Positions 63,068 through 64,000 of a stretch of DNA of 64,000 nucleotides are shown piece after piece. The DNA is taken from positions 4,487,501 to 4,551,500 of the forward strand of contig JAHDVF020000240.1 in NCBI GenBank assembly GCA_022606425.2. The letters are read 5' to 3'. The notes under the pieces are model-generated. The model was not told the DNA's origin, searched no databases, and worked only from the letters and a program-made list of their open reading frames with translations. A program made the translations under genes and the position numbers. The stretch comes from Lepidostoma basale. Taxonomy: Eukaryota > Arthropoda > Insecta > Trichoptera > Lepidostomatidae. Every line of letters starts with the position of its first letter. Position 1 is the stretch's first letter.

Positions 63068-63079
63068 CATATTTAATAA

Positions 63080-63414
63080 AATAATCATATTTAGAATTTA
63101 AAGACAATTTATAAATTAAAAGTATCCGAAAGTGCCGGGGACAAAAGGCCTAAGGAGAAGCAGATATGTTAGAATTAGGGGCAGTCAGAGGTATGTAAAA
63201 ACAAGTATTTTCAATATTTTTTGTAGTAAGTATTTTTTTGTAGTAATTTTCAATATTTTTTATAGTAAGTAATTAAATGTATTTCGTCAAATCAACACTA
63301 TAATTTGAATTGATTAAAAAAACTATATAAATAATATGACTATAATTATATAAAGCTATAATTAAATAATATGAATTAATTCAAAAAACTTATCTTATGA
63401 TACGTATAAAAAAC
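63080..63414. other. Unassigned AT-rich sequence
   Basis: A TTTTCAATATTTTTTRTAGT unit occurs twice (about 63207-63265). Nothing else recognised. Confidence 0.4.
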
Positions 63415-63930
63415 ATGACAATGATTTTTGAAAAATAAGAAATCATGACAGTCTGCAATATTAGCGTGAATGGTGAAAATTTGGAGCAAGTAGTTGAGTT
63501 CGTGTATTTAGGTAGTATGTTGACAAGAGAAGTGGAGAGGGATATTGAAAGAAGGGAAGGGGCAGGCAACAAAGTGAATGGTGCACTTAAAGTTGTCATC
63601 GCAAACAAAAACCTATCCAAAAAAGCTAGAATGGCAGTGCACAATGGTGTTCTTGTACCGACTCTTGTGTATGGAAGCGAAGCATGGAACTGGCAAAAGA
63701 ACGATGAAATTAGCATAAATGCAGTAGAAATGAAATCTCTTAGACGAATGTGTGAATACTCTGTGTATGATAGAGTGTCGAATGAAAATATAAGAAGTGA
63801 ATGCGGTGTGAATGATGGTGTTATGAACAAAATAATGAATGGATCATTAAGATGGTTTGGACACATGGAAAGAAAGAATGGTAAAAATAATATATATTTA
63901 ACGTCGTAAATGTAACTAGAAATAGAGTAT
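63415..63930 (+). pseudogene. LINE-A1 fragment, both ends truncated
   Basis: Frame 63445-63909 is open: MTVCNISVNGENLEQVVEFV, YLGSMLTREVERDIER, GAGNKVNGALKVVIANKNLS, YGSEAWNWQKNDEISINAVE, SECGVNDGVMNKIMNGSLRW. A 12-nt in-frame loss removes part of TRDGR. It stops before RGRPRK. The last 70 bases of the window are unassigned. Confidence 0.85.
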
Positions 63931-64000
63931 AATAAACATTTTTCATGATTAATTCCTAGAATCGATCCAGTTATTCGGCCGAATGGCGAGCGTTTCAACC

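Noticed and set aside
1..64000. CRISPR array, bacterial operon or host gene cluster
   Set aside because: No regularly spaced repeats with unique spacers, no prokaryotic gene organisation and no conserved host protein domains outside mobile elements.

Overview
The window looks like a transposable-element-dense intergenic region of an insect (or closely related arthropod) nuclear genome. It is AT-rich, has no bacterial-style genes, and I find no convincing host protein-coding gene. Almost everything recognisable is a mobile element or a fragment of one. The order of insect cannot be fixed from the sequence alone. Family labels below (LINE-A to LINE-H, SINE-A, SINE-T, FB, H1, H2, MITE-P to MITE-S) are mine, assigned by comparing copies within the window.

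The only nearly intact element is a Jockey/X-element-like non-LTR retrotransposon at about 23.5-28.6 kb. It has a zinc-knuckle ORF1 (23950-25548), an endonuclease-reverse transcriptase ORF2 (25618-28368), a 5' leader and an A-rich 3' tail. ORF1 carries one apparent frameshift in a run of six C; otherwise both ORFs are open.

The commonest family is LINE-A, with about 30 5'-truncated copies in subfamilies A1, A2, A3 and A4. All keep only the reverse transcriptase palm or the C-terminal domain and the 3' end, followed by (TTAG)n or, in A2, (TTG)n. LINE-A 3' ends carry a small hairpin with a UNCG tetraloop. SINE-A, a non-autonomous element, has the same 3' end and was probably mobilised by LINE-A. 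Other non-LTR families present as dead fragments are LINE-B (CR1/Jockey-like C-terminus, TTTGAT-type tail), LINE-C, LINE-D, LINE-E and LINE-H (RTE-like), LINE-F and LINE-G. SINE-T is a tRNA-derived SINE of about 175 bp.

Other elements are two mariner transposase remnants and one internally deleted mariner (0.3 kb, 34.3 kb, 37.9 kb), hAT-like ends (7.7, 34.9, 48.0, 49.9-50.7 kb), a Penelope-like C-terminal remnant inside a pair of long inverted arms (19.4-22.1 kb), and several MITEs. Two groups of palindromic repeats stand out: the foldback-like FB family, and the H1/H2 group. H1/H2 hairpins and two related sites carry a CUGANGA...GAAA core resembling a hammerhead ribozyme.

Layout: 0-23 kb LINE-A/B/C/E fragments with MITE-P, MITE-Q, SINE-T and the Penelope locus; 23.5-28.6 kb the Jockey element; 29-33.5 kb a chimeric LINE-E/A/F locus and LINE-B; 34-38.6 kb mariner, hAT, FB, LINE-C and the youngest LINE-A3; 39-47.7 kb palindromes, LINE-A1 copies and MITE-P copy 2; 48-57 kb nested LINEs, LINE-D and a hAT remnant; 57.7-64 kb FB palindrome, SINE-A, MITE-R, nested SINE-T and terminal LINE-A1. 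Several nested insertions keep short target-site duplications, so their relative ages can be read directly.
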